This document shows positions 52,589-61,898 of a DNA stretch of 64,000 nt, piece by piece. Position 1 is the stretch's first letter. Each line of letters opens with the position of its first letter. Source of the DNA: DATAOG01 sp963753685 (GTDB lineage: Bacteria > Pseudomonadota > Alphaproteobacteria > Geminicoccales > Geminicoccaceae); contig CAVWDE010000019.1 in the NCBI GenBank assembly GCA_963753685.1, positions 62,001-126,000 on the forward strand, in the 5' to 3' direction. The notes under the pieces were generated by a model that was given only the letters and a program-made list of their open reading frames with translations, was not told the origin of the DNA and searched no databases. The translations under genes and the position numbers were made by a program.

Positions 52589-52787
52589 GACCAGCCGGTC
52601 CGGGGAGTGACGGGCACCGGCGCCGCCACTCGGCTCCTCCTGCCAACATCACACCAGCATATCGGAATTTGGCCCGGAGCGCACCAGCGCGACCCAGCGC
52701 AGGCGGCGAGACAGGTCGCGGCCGTTCGGCCTGCCCCTAGCTGCTGCGGGCTCGTTTCAGGGGGCAACGCGCGGCTTGGCCGGGTCC

Positions 52788-53858
52788 TCAGACCGTCTGG
52801 AGGCCAGTCGCGATCTCGGCATCGGGCACGCCCACCGAGCGCGCGGCGGTGCGCAGCTGGTCGAGCGTGTTGCCATCGAGCGGCAAGCCTTCGGCCAGAC
52901 GCTTGGCCTTCAGCCGGCGCTCGGGCTCGCCCGGGAACAGGATCTCGCCGCCAGGCTTCGCCGGGGGTGACGCCTTGACCCAGCCTTCGAGGCGCGCAAG
53001 GTCCGCGGTCACCCTGGCGAGGCCCGCCATGCGCTCGGGGTCGATCAGGATCGAGAGCATGTTGTTGACCACGCGGTCGGCATCCGGGTTGTCGGGATGG
53101 CTGCTGCCGCCACCGGTCAAGGCGCCCGCCAGGACCTCGCAGAAGATCGACAGGCCGTAGCCCTTGTGGCCGCCGACCGTGAGCAGGGCGCCGGGCGGGT
53201 CGGCGAACAGCGCGGCCGGATCGCGGGTCGGCTGGCCCTGGGCGTCGATCAGGCAGCCCTCGGGCACCAGCTCGCCCTTGTTCTGGGCGACCCGGACCTT
53301 GCCGGCGGCGATGATCCCGGTCGACATGTCGTGGATGATCGGCTCCGCACCCGGGCGCGGCACGCCCATCGCGATCGGGTTGACCGAGAGCCGCCGGTCG
53401 CTGCCGCCGAAGGGCGCGACCAGGATGCCGGCGCCCGAGGTGTTGACGAAGTGCAGCGAGATCAGGCCGGCGGCCGCCGCCTGCTCGGCCCAGGCCCCGA
53501 TCCGGCCGATGTGCGAGGCGTTGCGCAGCCCGACCACGGCGACGCCGTGCTGTCGCGCGCGCTCGATCCCGAGCGCGATCGCCTGCCTGGCGACCACCTG
53601 GCCGTAGCCCTGCTGGCCATCGACCGCGATCAGGGCGCCGCCATCCTGCATGATGCTGGCCTTGCGGTTGGCGCGCACGCCGCCCTGCTGCAAAAGTTTG
53701 AGGTAGGGAAGAATCCGGATCACGCCGTGGGAATCGTGGCCGACCAGGTTGGCGTCGATCAGGTGCTCCGCGATCGCCTCGGCCTCGTCCACGTCCGAGC
53801 CGGCGTGCCGGAAGATGCTGACGACGAGACCCTTGAGCGGCTCGGCGGCGATCGCCAT
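52788..53858 (-). CDS. Ldh_2-family malate/L-lactate dehydrogenase-like oxidoreductase
   Basis: 356 residues: DANLVGHDSHGVIRILPYLK, QGYGQVVARQAIALGIERAR, VAVVGLRNASHIGRIGAWAE, FVNTSGAGILVAPFGGSDRR, LSVNPIAMGVPRPG and GGHKGYGLSIFCEVLAGALT. These are the motifs of the Ldh_2 family (malate, ureidoglycolate, 2,3-diketogulonate and delta-piperideine-2-carboxylate reductases), with catalytic His in HDSHG or NASHIGR. NAD(P)-dependent. It is the third gene of an operon after the DUF1537 kinase and PdxA2, pointing to a sugar-acid substrate. No frameshift. Confidence 0.9.
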   Translation of the reverse strand: MAIAAEPLKGLVVSIFRHAGSDVDEAEAIAEHLIDANLVGHDSHGVIRILPYLKLLQQGGVRANRKASIMQDGGALIAVDGQQGYGQVVARQAIALGIERARQHGVAVVGLRNASHIGRIGAWAEQAAAAGLISLHFVNTSGAGILVAPFGGSDRRLSVNPIAMGVPRPGAEPIIHDMSTGIIAAGKVRVAQNKGELVPEGCLIDAQGQPTRDPAALFADPPGALLTVGGHKGYGLSIFCEVLAGALTGGGSSHPDNPDADRVVNNMLSILIDPERMAGLARVTADLARLEGWVKASPPAKPGGEILFPGEPERRLKAKRLAEGLPLDGNTLDQLRTAARSVGVPDAEIATGLQTV

Positions 53859-53898
53859 GACGGTGCTCCCTGCTGTGCGGTTAGTTACTTGAGGTTGG

Positions 53899-54936
<1,038 letters not shown>

Positions 54937-54941
54937 TTGGG

Positions 54942-56054
54942 TCACCCTTTGGGGCGGACAGCCTTGGCGCAATCGGCGAGTTGGATCAAGAGGCCAGACT
55001 CGCCGAACGCGCCGGATTTGGAGATCACCTCGCAGCCATCCCAGCCGCCGCCCCGGATGCGCGAGCGTGCGATCCCGGGCAGCGGCTCGCCGGTGACCAG
55101 CAGGGCGTCGGCTTCGAGCCTCTGGACCAGGCGGTGCAGGGTGGCGCCGCCGGTGACGATCAGGGAACGCGGCGGCAGCAGCTCCTGGCGCGCACGGCCG
55201 AGGATGCGATCGAAGATGGGCCCGGCGACCGCTGGTCCGGTGCCGTCGGCGATCTCGATCCAAAGCGCCGCGCGGCCATGGCGGTCAAGCGCCTCGGCGA
55301 CCTCCCGGATCGCGGGTCCGGCGGTCCTGGTCGGCGGGACGCGGATCAGGACCTCGGGCGCCTGCGCGGTGAGCGCCTCGATCTGGGCGAGGGTCACCGG
55401 ATGGTGGCTGCCGAGCACGAACAACAGCGGCGGGTCGAGCCGGGGCAGGGCGCCCGCTTGCGGCGCGCCGGCGAGCGCCCGGGCCAGGCCCGCGCTGCCG
55501 CACCAGAGGACCGGCGGCTGGAGCCGTCGTCCGGCGTCGACCAGGGCGGCGAGATCGTGCTCGCTCACAGCATCGCAGAAGAAATGGCCGCCGCCCGCGA
55601 GCGCCTCGGCGCCGGTAGCGAGGCGAAGGGCCACACCCCGGTCGCGAAGCTCGGCCCAAAGATCGCAGGCCACGGCCTGCCAGGGCAGGGCGCCATCGGC
55701 GCGCCAGTACTGCCGGCCGCCCGCGGTGATCCGCTGCTGGGCCGGAAAGGCGGGCGCGATCACGGCGCTGGGAAAGCGGCCGCTCGCCAGGCAGGCGGCA
55801 ACCTCTAGGGCGGTGTTGCCGCGCAGCAGCGAATCGATTTTCTTATACGCGAGATCCGCGCCCGAGAAGGCGTCGAGCCAGTCGGCGCCAGGCGCGTCGA
55901 CGTCCCGGGATTCGGTATCGAGAGCGAAGCTGCCGGCCGTAGCCGCGGCTTGCGCCGGGTTCCAATAGACCGGCAGCGGGCCGGCGAGGGCGACCAGGGG
56001 CGCCGCCGTGTCGAGGGCGCCGGTCAGGTCGTCGGCGACGATTCGAATCTGCAT
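54942..56054 (-). CDS. Four-carbon acid sugar kinase (DUF1537)
   Basis: 370 residues. The N-terminus MQIRIVADDLTGALDTAAPL is the ADDLTGA signature; YKKIDSLLRGNTALEVAACL and PSAVIAPAFPAQQRITAGGR follow, and the C-terminal nucleotide domain has LLFVLGSHHPVTLAQIEALT, LIVTGGATLHRLVQRL and LVTGEPLPGIARSRIRGGGW. These kinases phosphorylate D-threonate, D-erythronate or 3-oxo-tetronates at O4, and the product goes to PdxA2. First gene of the kinase-pdxA2-ldh operon. A TTAGAGTT direct repeat lies 18 bases upstream. Confidence 0.9.
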   Translation of the reverse strand: MQIRIVADDLTGALDTAAPLVALAGPLPVYWNPAQAAATAGSFALDTESRDVDAPGADWLDAFSGADLAYKKIDSLLRGNTALEVAACLASGRFPSAVIAPAFPAQQRITAGGRQYWRADGALPWQAVACDLWAELRDRGVALRLATGAEALAGGGHFFCDAVSEHDLAALVDAGRRLQPPVLWCGSAGLARALAGAPQAGALPRLDPPLLFVLGSHHPVTLAQIEALTAQAPEVLIRVPPTRTAGPAIREVAEALDRHGRAALWIEIADGTGPAVAGPIFDRILGRARQELLPPRSLIVTGGATLHRLVQRLEADALLVTGEPLPGIARSRIRGGGWDGCEVISKSGAFGESGLLIQLADCAKAVRPKG

Positions 56055-56071
56055 CGACCACGGCCCGCCGT

Positions 56072-56090
56072 TTAGAGTTCGCTTAGAGTT
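56072..56090. promoter_or_regulatory. Helical-phase direct repeat between divergent genes
   Basis: TTAGAGTT at 56072-56079 and 56083-56090, exactly 11 bases apart, in the 90-base gap between the leftward kinase operon and the rightward DUF2157-like gene. Candidate operator for the sugar-acid operon. Confidence 0.45.
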
Positions 56091-56143
56091 GACGGCGACA
56101 TTGAGCGGCTTTGTAGAGGATGACGAGTCGAAAGGCAGTTGCG

Positions 56144-57202
56144 ATGTCGAGCGGGTCCGCAAAGCTGGCCTTGGGCCGTGACGATCTCGAGCGGGCGGTC
56201 GCCGCCGGCGTGCTCGGCGCCGCCCAGGCCGAGGCGCTCTGGCGGTTTCTCGGCAGCGGGGCCCGGGGCCCGCGGCCGCGGTTCGATCTGGTGCACGTGC
56301 TCTGGTACGCGGGCGCCCTGATCGTGATCGGCGCCATGGGCCTCTTCACGACGCTCGCCTTCGCCCGGCTCGGCGGCGGCGTGCTGGCCCTGATCGCGGT
56401 CGTCTACGCGGTGCTGCTCACTGGCGCCGGCCGGCATCTCTGGCAGCGCGAGATGCGCATCCCGGGCGGTCTCCTGATCGCGGCCGCGGTCACCATGGCG
56501 CCCTTGTTCACCTATGGCGTCCAGGACGCGCTCGGCTGGTGGACCCATGCCGAGCCCGGCAACTATCGGGATTTCTACATCTGGATCAAGGCCAGCTGGC
56601 TGCCGATGGAGCTCGCGACGATCGTGGCCGGCGTGGTCGCGCTGCAATTCTGGCGCTTCCCGTTCCTGATTGCGCCGATCGCGTTTGCGCTCTGGTTCAT
56701 GTCGATGGACCTCGTGCCCTGGGTGTTCGGCGAGGACTGGGACAGCTGGGACCAGCGCCGGATCGTCTCGCTGTGGTTCGGGCTTGGCATGCTGGTCGTC
56801 GCCTGGGCGGTCGATGTCCGTGCCAGGGGCGACTTCGCGTTCTGGCTGCATCTGTTCGGCCTCCTGGCGTTCTGGGGCGGTCTCACGCTCCTGGACAGCC
56901 AGAACGAGCTCGGCAAGGCGTTCTACTGCCTGATCAACCTCGTGCTCCTGCTGCTGGCGCTGTTCCTGGAGCGCCGCGCCTACCTCGTGTTCGGCGCGCT
57001 CGGCATCGCCGCCTACCTTTGTCATCTGGCGGGCGAAGTGTTCCAGGACTCGCTGCTCTATCCGTTCGCGCTGTCGCTGATCGGCGTCCTGGTCATCGGC
57101 GCGGGCCTGTTCCTCCATCGGCGCGAGGCCGCGATCACGCGGATGCTGGCAGAGCACCTGCCGCCCGCTCTCAAGGCCATGCGCCCGGCTCATGCCCGCT
57201 GA
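56144..57202 (+). CDS. Polytopic membrane protein, DUF2157-like
   Basis: 352 residues from the ATG at 56144 (AAAGG upstream; the ATG at 56120 has no room for a ribosome site). A cytoplasmic N-terminal helix (RDDLERAVAAGVLGAAQAEA) that resembles the DUF2157 start is followed by about ten membrane helices: LWYAGALIVIGAMGLFTTLA, LALIAVVYAVLLTGAG, IVSLWFGLGMLVVAWAVDV and FALSLIGVLVIGAGLFLHRR among them. Function unknown. It stands upstream of the aconitase-X pair, 36 bases before it, and could be a partner or unrelated. Confidence 0.75.
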   Translation: MSSGSAKLALGRDDLERAVAAGVLGAAQAEALWRFLGSGARGPRPRFDLVHVLWYAGALIVIGAMGLFTTLAFARLGGGVLALIAVVYAVLLTGAGRHLWQREMRIPGGLLIAAAVTMAPLFTYGVQDALGWWTHAEPGNYRDFYIWIKASWLPMELATIVAGVVALQFWRFPFLIAPIAFALWFMSMDLVPWVFGEDWDSWDQRRIVSLWFGLGMLVVAWAVDVRARGDFAFWLHLFGLLAFWGGLTLLDSQNELGKAFYCLINLVLLLLALFLERRAYLVFGALGIAAYLCHLAGEVFQDSLLYPFALSLIGVLVIGAGLFLHRREAAITRMLAEHLPPALKAMRPAHAR

Positions 57203-57238
57203 GGCTTGGCTTCGGACTCCCGGACCTACCCTGCAAAG

Positions 57239-58474
57239 ATGCACCTGAACGACTTGGAACGGCGGATGCTTGGCGGCGAACTCGGGTCGCCCAGGCGCTG
57301 GGCGATCGAGCAGCAGATCGCGGTCGGCGAGTTCTTCGATGCCGACGACTTCGTGCCGGTCAGCCAGGTGCACATCTGCGCCGATACCGAGGCGCTCGGC
57401 CCCTCGGGCGTCGCGTTTCTGGAGCAGCTGGCGGGCGCGCCGGAACCGGAGCGCTGCGTCCTGGCACCGACCGTGAGCGATCCGCGCGGCGCCGATCCCG
57501 CGCGCGCCGCCAGGCTCCGGCAGCCGGCATGGATCCTGGAGCTGGAGCGGCGCGCGGCCGACGCCATGGCGGCGCTCGGCATGCTGCTCACCAACACCTG
57601 CATCAACTACCAGAGCGTGTTGCCGCCGGTGCGCGGCGAGCATCTCGCCTTCGGCGATACGGGCTCGGTGATCTATGCCAATTCGGTGTGCGGCGCGCGC
57701 AGCAACTACGAGGGCGGGCCGGCGGCGCTGGCCGCCGCGCTGACCGGCCGGGTGCCGCGCTACGGCTTCCACCTCGACGCCTGCCGCCGGGGCAGCCGGC
57801 GCTACCGGTTTGTCGATCCGCCGCGCGACCTTGCCGACTGGGGCGCGCTCGGCGCTCTGATCGGGCGCGAGCAGGCGTCCTACTGGCGGGTGCCGATCAT
57901 CGAAGCGGGCAGCGCCCGCGCGCCGAACTCGGATGAGCTCAAGCACTTCGGGGCGGCGATGGCGAGCTACGGCTCGACCGCGATGTACCACATCTGCGGC
58001 GTCACGCCGGAGGCGCCGGAGGCCGCTCCGGGGGCCGCTGCGACCGCGCTCGGCCACGCCGACATCGATGCCTTCTACGCGAGCTTCGTGCCCGCGGACG
58101 ATAGGCTCGACGTGGTGGTGTTCGCCGCTCCGCAGCTGTCGCTGCTCGAGCTGCAGAGCCTGGCCGCCTTGCTGCGGGGCGCGCGGATCGCCCGGCACAC
58201 CGCGCTCCTGGTCGCGACCTCCCCTGAGATCGGGCACGCGGCTGAGCGGATGGGGATCACGGCGATCATCGAACAGGCGGGCGGCGTGGTCCTCAAAGGC
58301 GTCTGCTTCTATCAGATGCACGCGCGCGTGCTGGCCGAGGCGAACGGCTGGCGGACCCTGATGACCAACTCGGCAAAGCTGGTCAACATCGTCGCCGGCT
58401 ACGGCTACGAGCCGGTGCTGGCCCCGATGGCCCGTTGCGTCGAGTCCGCGATCGCCGGGCGCATCCAGAGATGA
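57239..58474 (+). CDS. Aconitase X large (catalytic) subunit
   Basis: 411 residues. LNDLERRMLGGELGSPRRWA, ADDFVPVSQVHICADTEALG, GMLLTNTCINYQSVLPPVRG, FGDTGSVIYANSVCGARSNY, STAMYHICGVTPEAPE and the C-terminal LMTNSAKLVNIVAGYG mark the AcnX family. Three cysteines (TNTC, NSVCGA, HICGV) are the expected iron-sulfur ligands. Bacterial AcnX enzymes dehydrate cis-3-hydroxy-L-proline; archaeal ones act on mevalonate 5-phosphate. The stop overlaps the small subunit start (ATGA). Proline-type substrate is plausible, but neighbouring genes do not prove it. Confidence 0.9.
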   Translation: MHLNDLERRMLGGELGSPRRWAIEQQIAVGEFFDADDFVPVSQVHICADTEALGPSGVAFLEQLAGAPEPERCVLAPTVSDPRGADPARAARLRQPAWILELERRAADAMAALGMLLTNTCINYQSVLPPVRGEHLAFGDTGSVIYANSVCGARSNYEGGPAALAAALTGRVPRYGFHLDACRRGSRRYRFVDPPRDLADWGALGALIGREQASYWRVPIIEAGSARAPNSDELKHFGAAMASYGSTAMYHICGVTPEAPEAAPGAAATALGHADIDAFYASFVPADDRLDVVVFAAPQLSLLELQSLAALLRGARIARHTALLVATSPEIGHAAERMGITAIIEQAGGVVLKGVCFYQMHARVLAEANGWRTLMTNSAKLVNIVAGYGYEPVLAPMARCVESAIAGRIQR

Positions 58475-58875
58475 CCGTGCTGCGCGGGCACCCCGGGATC
58501 GGCCAGCCGGTGCGCGGTCCGGCGCTGGTCGCCGCGGACAACTTCAGCGCCAGATACGATCTGGATCGCGAGCAAGGGGTCTTTTCGCGCTCCACCCACA
58601 AGCTCCATGGCCTGAGCTATGTGGGCAAGATTCTGGTGCTGAACGCCGCCAAGGGCGGGGTCGCGACCTCCTGGATGCTGGCCGAGATGGCGGCGCGCGG
58701 CATGGCGCCGCTGGCGCTGCTGCTCAACGCCGCGAACCCGATCATGGCGCAGGCCGCGGCCTTCAGCGGCATCGCCCTGATCGACCGCTTCGATGGCGAC
58801 ATCACCAAGGCGATCGCGACCGGGGATCGGGTCGAGGTCGATCCGGCGGCAGGTCTCGTGCGCGTGCTTTCCTAG
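58471..58875 (+). CDS. Aconitase X swivel-domain (small) subunit
   Basis: 134 residues. VRGPALVAADNFSARYDLDR, SRSTHKLHGLSYVGKILVLN, AAKGGVATSWMLAEMAARGM and LLNAANPIMAQAAAFSGIAL fit the DUF126/AcnX swivel family; the Gly-rich turn before TSW lines the active site. The ATG overlaps the large-subunit stop, so the two are translated together and form the heterodimer. The C-terminal stop overlaps by four bases the convergent isomerase gene. Confidence 0.9.
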   Translation: MTVLRGHPGIGQPVRGPALVAADNFSARYDLDREQGVFSRSTHKLHGLSYVGKILVLNAAKGGVATSWMLAEMAARGMAPLALLLNAANPIMAQAAAFSGIALIDRFDGDITKAIATGDRVEVDPAAGLVRVLS

Positions 58876-59928
58876 TCGAGACCGAGAGCGCGGCGGTTGA
58901 GCGCCTGGTCGGGGCTGCGCATCATGGGGGCATCGAAGGGGCGTTCGGTGACCCGGATGATGTGGTCGCGGATGAAGGCGGCCCCTTCGCTTGCACCGTC
59001 CTCGGGGTGCTTGAGCGCGCATTCCCACTCCAGCACCGCCCAGCCGGGGTAGTCGTTGTCGGCGAGGCGCGTGAAGATGCCGCCGAAGTCGATCTGGCCG
59101 TCGCCGAGCGAGCGAAAGCGCCCGGCGCGCTCGGACCAGCCGAGATAGCCGCCGTAGGTGCCGCTGCGGCCGTTCCTGCGGAACTCCGCGTCCTTGACGT
59201 GCATCGCCTTGATCCGCTCCCGGTAGCGGTCGAGGAAGTCGAGATAGTCGATCTGCTGCAGGAACAGATGCGCCGGGTCGTAGAGGATGTTGCCGCGCGG
59301 ATGCTCGTGCACGACGTCCAGAAAACGCTCGAAGGTGGCGCCGTCGTGCAGGTCCTCGCCGGGGTGGAGCTCGAAGCAGAGATCGCAGCCGGTCTCGTCG
59401 AAGGCGTTCAGGATCGGCCGCCAACGTCGCGCGAGCTCGGCGAAAGCCGTCCTCGACCAGGCCCGAGGGCCGGGGCGGGTAAGGATAGAGAAAAGGCCAG
59501 AGCAGGTTGCCCGAGAAAGTGACGTGGCGCTCGAGACCGAGGTTCTTCGAGGCCTTGGCGGCCAGCAGCAGGCGCTCGACCGCCCAGGCCTGGCGGGCGG
59601 CGGGCCGGCCGCGCAGCTCGGGCGGCGCGAACACGTCGACGATCGGATCGTAGGCCGGATGGATCGCGACCAGATGGCCGATCCGCTGGCTCGCGAGCTC
59701 GGTGATCACGAGGCCGTGGCCGGCCAGCATGGCGGTCAGCTCATCGCAATAGCCTTCGCTTTCCGCGGCCTGGCGGAGATCGATCAGGCGGTCGTCGAAG
59801 ACCGGCACCTGGAGCCCGAGGAAGCCCAGCTCGGCCGCCCACTTGGCGAAGGAATCCAAGGCGTTGAAGGGCGGATGCTCGCCCAGGAACTGAGCGAGGA
59901 AGATGGCCGGGCCCTCGATCGTGCGCAT
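58872..59928 (-). CDS. Xylose-isomerase-like TIM-barrel sugar isomerase/epimerase, one frameshift
   Basis: About 351 residues when bridged. It starts MRTIEGPAIFLAQFLGEHPP, then AELGFLGLQVPVFDDRLIDL, LVITELASQRIGHLVAIHPA, LLLAAKASKNLGLERHVTFS and GNLLWPFLYPYPPRP. One extra base near 59440 breaks the frame; it resumes with GCDLCFELHPGEDLHDG, NILYDPAHLFLQQIDYLDFL, RERIKAMHVKDAEFRRNGRS and YPGWAVLEWECALKHPEDG. The Glu, Asp-His, His and Glu ligands of the AP-endonuclease-2/xylose-isomerase barrel are visible. The substrate may be a keto sugar or inositol derivative; it is unassigned. Confidence 0.83.
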
Positions 59929-59944
59929 GGGTCGTCTCCAGAGT

Positions 59945-60850
59945 TCAGGTGCCGGCGCGCAGGCGGCGTTCGCGGGCGAAGCTGTAAATGCCGCTCGCCG
60001 CGATGATCGCCGCTCCGGCCACGGTCGCGAGATCGGGCAGGTTGCCGAACACGAGGAAACCGACCGTGGTCGCCCAGATCAAGGTGGTATAGCTGAACGG
60101 CTGCAAAACCGAGGCGGGCGCCAGCTGCAGGGCTTTGATCAGGAGGAAATGGCCGCCGGCGCCGAGGCCGGCGACCAGGGCGAACAGCGCCCAGCCGCGG
60201 GCATCGGGGGTGGTCCAGAAGAACGGGCCGATGAGGGTCAGGCCGATCGTGCCGACGACGGCGGTGTAGAACAGGGTGGTCATCGGCGAATCGTCGCGGC
60301 TCACGATCCGGGTCAGGATCTGGTAGCACGCGAACATCACCGCGCAGAGCAGTGCCAGCGGCGCCATCGGGTGGATGACGCCAAGGCCCGGGCGGAGGAT
60401 GATCAGCATGCCGATGCAGGCGACGCCGATGGCACTCCAGCGGCGGACGCCGACCCGCTCGCCCAGCAGCGGTACCGACAGCGCGGTGACGAGCAGCGGC
60501 GTGACCGCGAGGATGGCATGGGCATTGGCGAGCGGCATCCGCGAGATGGTCAGGATGAACAGGCCGATCTCGACCACCAGCAGCAGGGAGCGCGCGCCCT
60601 GCAGCCAGAAATGGCGGGTCCGGAGCGCCGCGTTGCCGCCGCGCCGGCGCGCGAGCCAGGCGGCGATCACCAGCAGCGAGGTGAAGCGCAGCCAGAGGAT
60701 CTGGACGATCGGGTAGCCGAGCGCGAGCTCTTTGCTGCCGGCATCCATGCAGGCGAACAGGAGCCAGGCGGCGAGGACGCAAACGATGCCGCGGCCGGTC
60801 GCGGCGGCTGCCTGAGGCTCCAGGGCGAGGATGCTCGCGGGCCCGCTCAC
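59945..60850 (-). CDS. EamA/DMT-family transporter
   Basis: About 300 residues with ten membrane helices: TGRGIVCVLAAWLLFACMDA, LGYPIVQILWLRFTSLLVIA, RMPLANAHAILAVTPLLVTA, GVACIGMLIILRPGLGVIHP and LKALQLAPASVLQPFSYTTL-type helices give the duplicated five-helix EamA repeat. Exports metabolites such as amino acids. The start is uncertain: a GTG at 60850 is suggested, and the open frame runs on to 60934. It follows, on the same strand, 16 bases upstream of the isomerase start, so they are probably co-transcribed. Confidence 0.85.
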   Translation of the reverse strand: MSGPASILALEPQAAAATGRGIVCVLAAWLLFACMDAGSKELALGYPIVQILWLRFTSLLVIAAWLARRRGGNAALRTRHFWLQGARSLLLVVEIGLFILTISRMPLANAHAILAVTPLLVTALSVPLLGERVGVRRWSAIGVACIGMLIILRPGLGVIHPMAPLALLCAVMFACYQILTRIVSRDDSPMTTLFYTAVVGTIGLTLIGPFFWTTPDARGWALFALVAGLGAGGHFLLIKALQLAPASVLQPFSYTTLIWATTVGFLVFGNLPDLATVAGAAIIAASGIYSFARERRLRAGT

Positions 60851-60934
60851 GCCAGGCGCCGGTGCGGTTGGAGGACGCTCGAGAGCGCCATCCGGATCAT
60901 GATCGAGGCCCCCGCTTCGGTTGCATCGGGCCAC

Positions 60935-61355
60935 CGGGAGGGGGGATCGCTATGACCGCCCATGGGCCAGACCGGGGTTGTCCGCCACGATGGCTCGTCG
61001 GGGCAGTAACCAGTCGTTAACGATTGCCGGTTAACCCCTTCTTCGGCTGGTCCATGCGACCCTGGGACTCCGTCCGCGGCTCAGGCCGGCGCACGCCGGG
61101 GAGTCCCAGGATCGCATGGACCCGTTGATGCTGCCATCTTCTCTGGCAAGGGTGTTGAGGAATAGATTGACCGGGCCAGCACGGGCGCGGCTTCGACGCT
61201 TGGCGAGCGAGCTGGCCGGGCGCATGGGCCCCTGGGCGGGCACCTGATCCCTCGGGTCGCACCGATCGCGCGCCAGGCATATGGTGGTCTTCCGCTCAGG
61301 GCCGTGCACGTCGGCCGGATCCGTCGGTCGCCCCGCGGCGTTCCCTGGCGCCGAT
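60935..61355. other. Intergenic, no gene seen
   Basis: About 420 bases upstream of the EamA gene and before the repeat array. No supportable frame; a TCGTTAACGA palindrome lies at about 61014-61023. Confidence 0.4.
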
Positions 61356-61715
61356 CGGTTCGCAGGCTTGGTGGTGCGCCGGTCGGTGTCCTGGCGCGTG
61401 AGCGGCCCGTCGGCCTCGGTGCCAATCAGTTCTGCTGGCGTGGGTCGGTGCACCGGGCGCTGCCCCGCCGCGTGAGGGGCTCGCGGGCCTCGGTGCCGAT
61501 CAGTTCTGCTGGCGTGGATCGGTGCACCGGGCGCTGCGCCGCCGCGTGAGGGGCTCGCGGGCCTTGGTGCCAATCAGTTCTGCTGGCGCGGTGGGTGCAC
61601 CGGGCGCTGCGCCGCCGCGCGAGGGGCTCGCGGGCCTTGGTGCCAATCAGTTCTGCTGGCGTGGTCCGTGCACCATGTCCCAGCGCGTGAGCGTCCGGCA
61701 GGCGTTGGCGCCGAT
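61356..61715. repeat. Tandem array of about 74-bp repeats, non-coding
   Basis: The block CAGTTCTGCTGGCG recurs at 61427, 61501, 61575 and 61648 (periods 74, 74 and 73). Each unit then carries GGTGCACCGGGCGCTG, a CGCCGCG-TGAGGGGCTCGC block and CGGTGCC-AATCAG. The unit before (61356-61426) and the last one (to 61715) are more diverged. The unit is not a multiple of three and changes length, so it does not encode a repeat protein. No spacer diversity is present, which rules out CRISPR. Confidence 0.8.
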
Positions 61716-61898
61716 CAGTGCACCGGTCGGTGATGGGCGTCCGGGCGTCCGGCAGTCCCAGGTACCGATGGGTCCGCGGACGTCGTCGGGCGCTGGGCGG
61801 TGAAGCGCCTGAAGTCGCAGTCCATGCGCTGCGCGCTGGCCAGTACCCGATCATCCGGGGGCATGACACCGACCGGGCAAGCCGGCGCCATCGGCGCC

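Noticed and set aside
50719..52590. 623-codon open frame antisense to the cyclase-TPR gene
   Set aside because: Shadow composition; the cyclase strand has catalytic motifs.
56072..58321. 749-codon open frame antisense to the DUF2157-like and AcnX genes
   Set aside because: Crosses two well-supported genes and their gap without any motif.
61356..61715. Possible CRISPR array
   Set aside because: Units are about 74 bp, directly tandem with no unique spacers, and no cas genes are near.
61356..61870. Repeat-protein gene in the 74-bp array
   Set aside because: 74 is not a multiple of three and unit length varies, so no frame is maintained from unit to unit.
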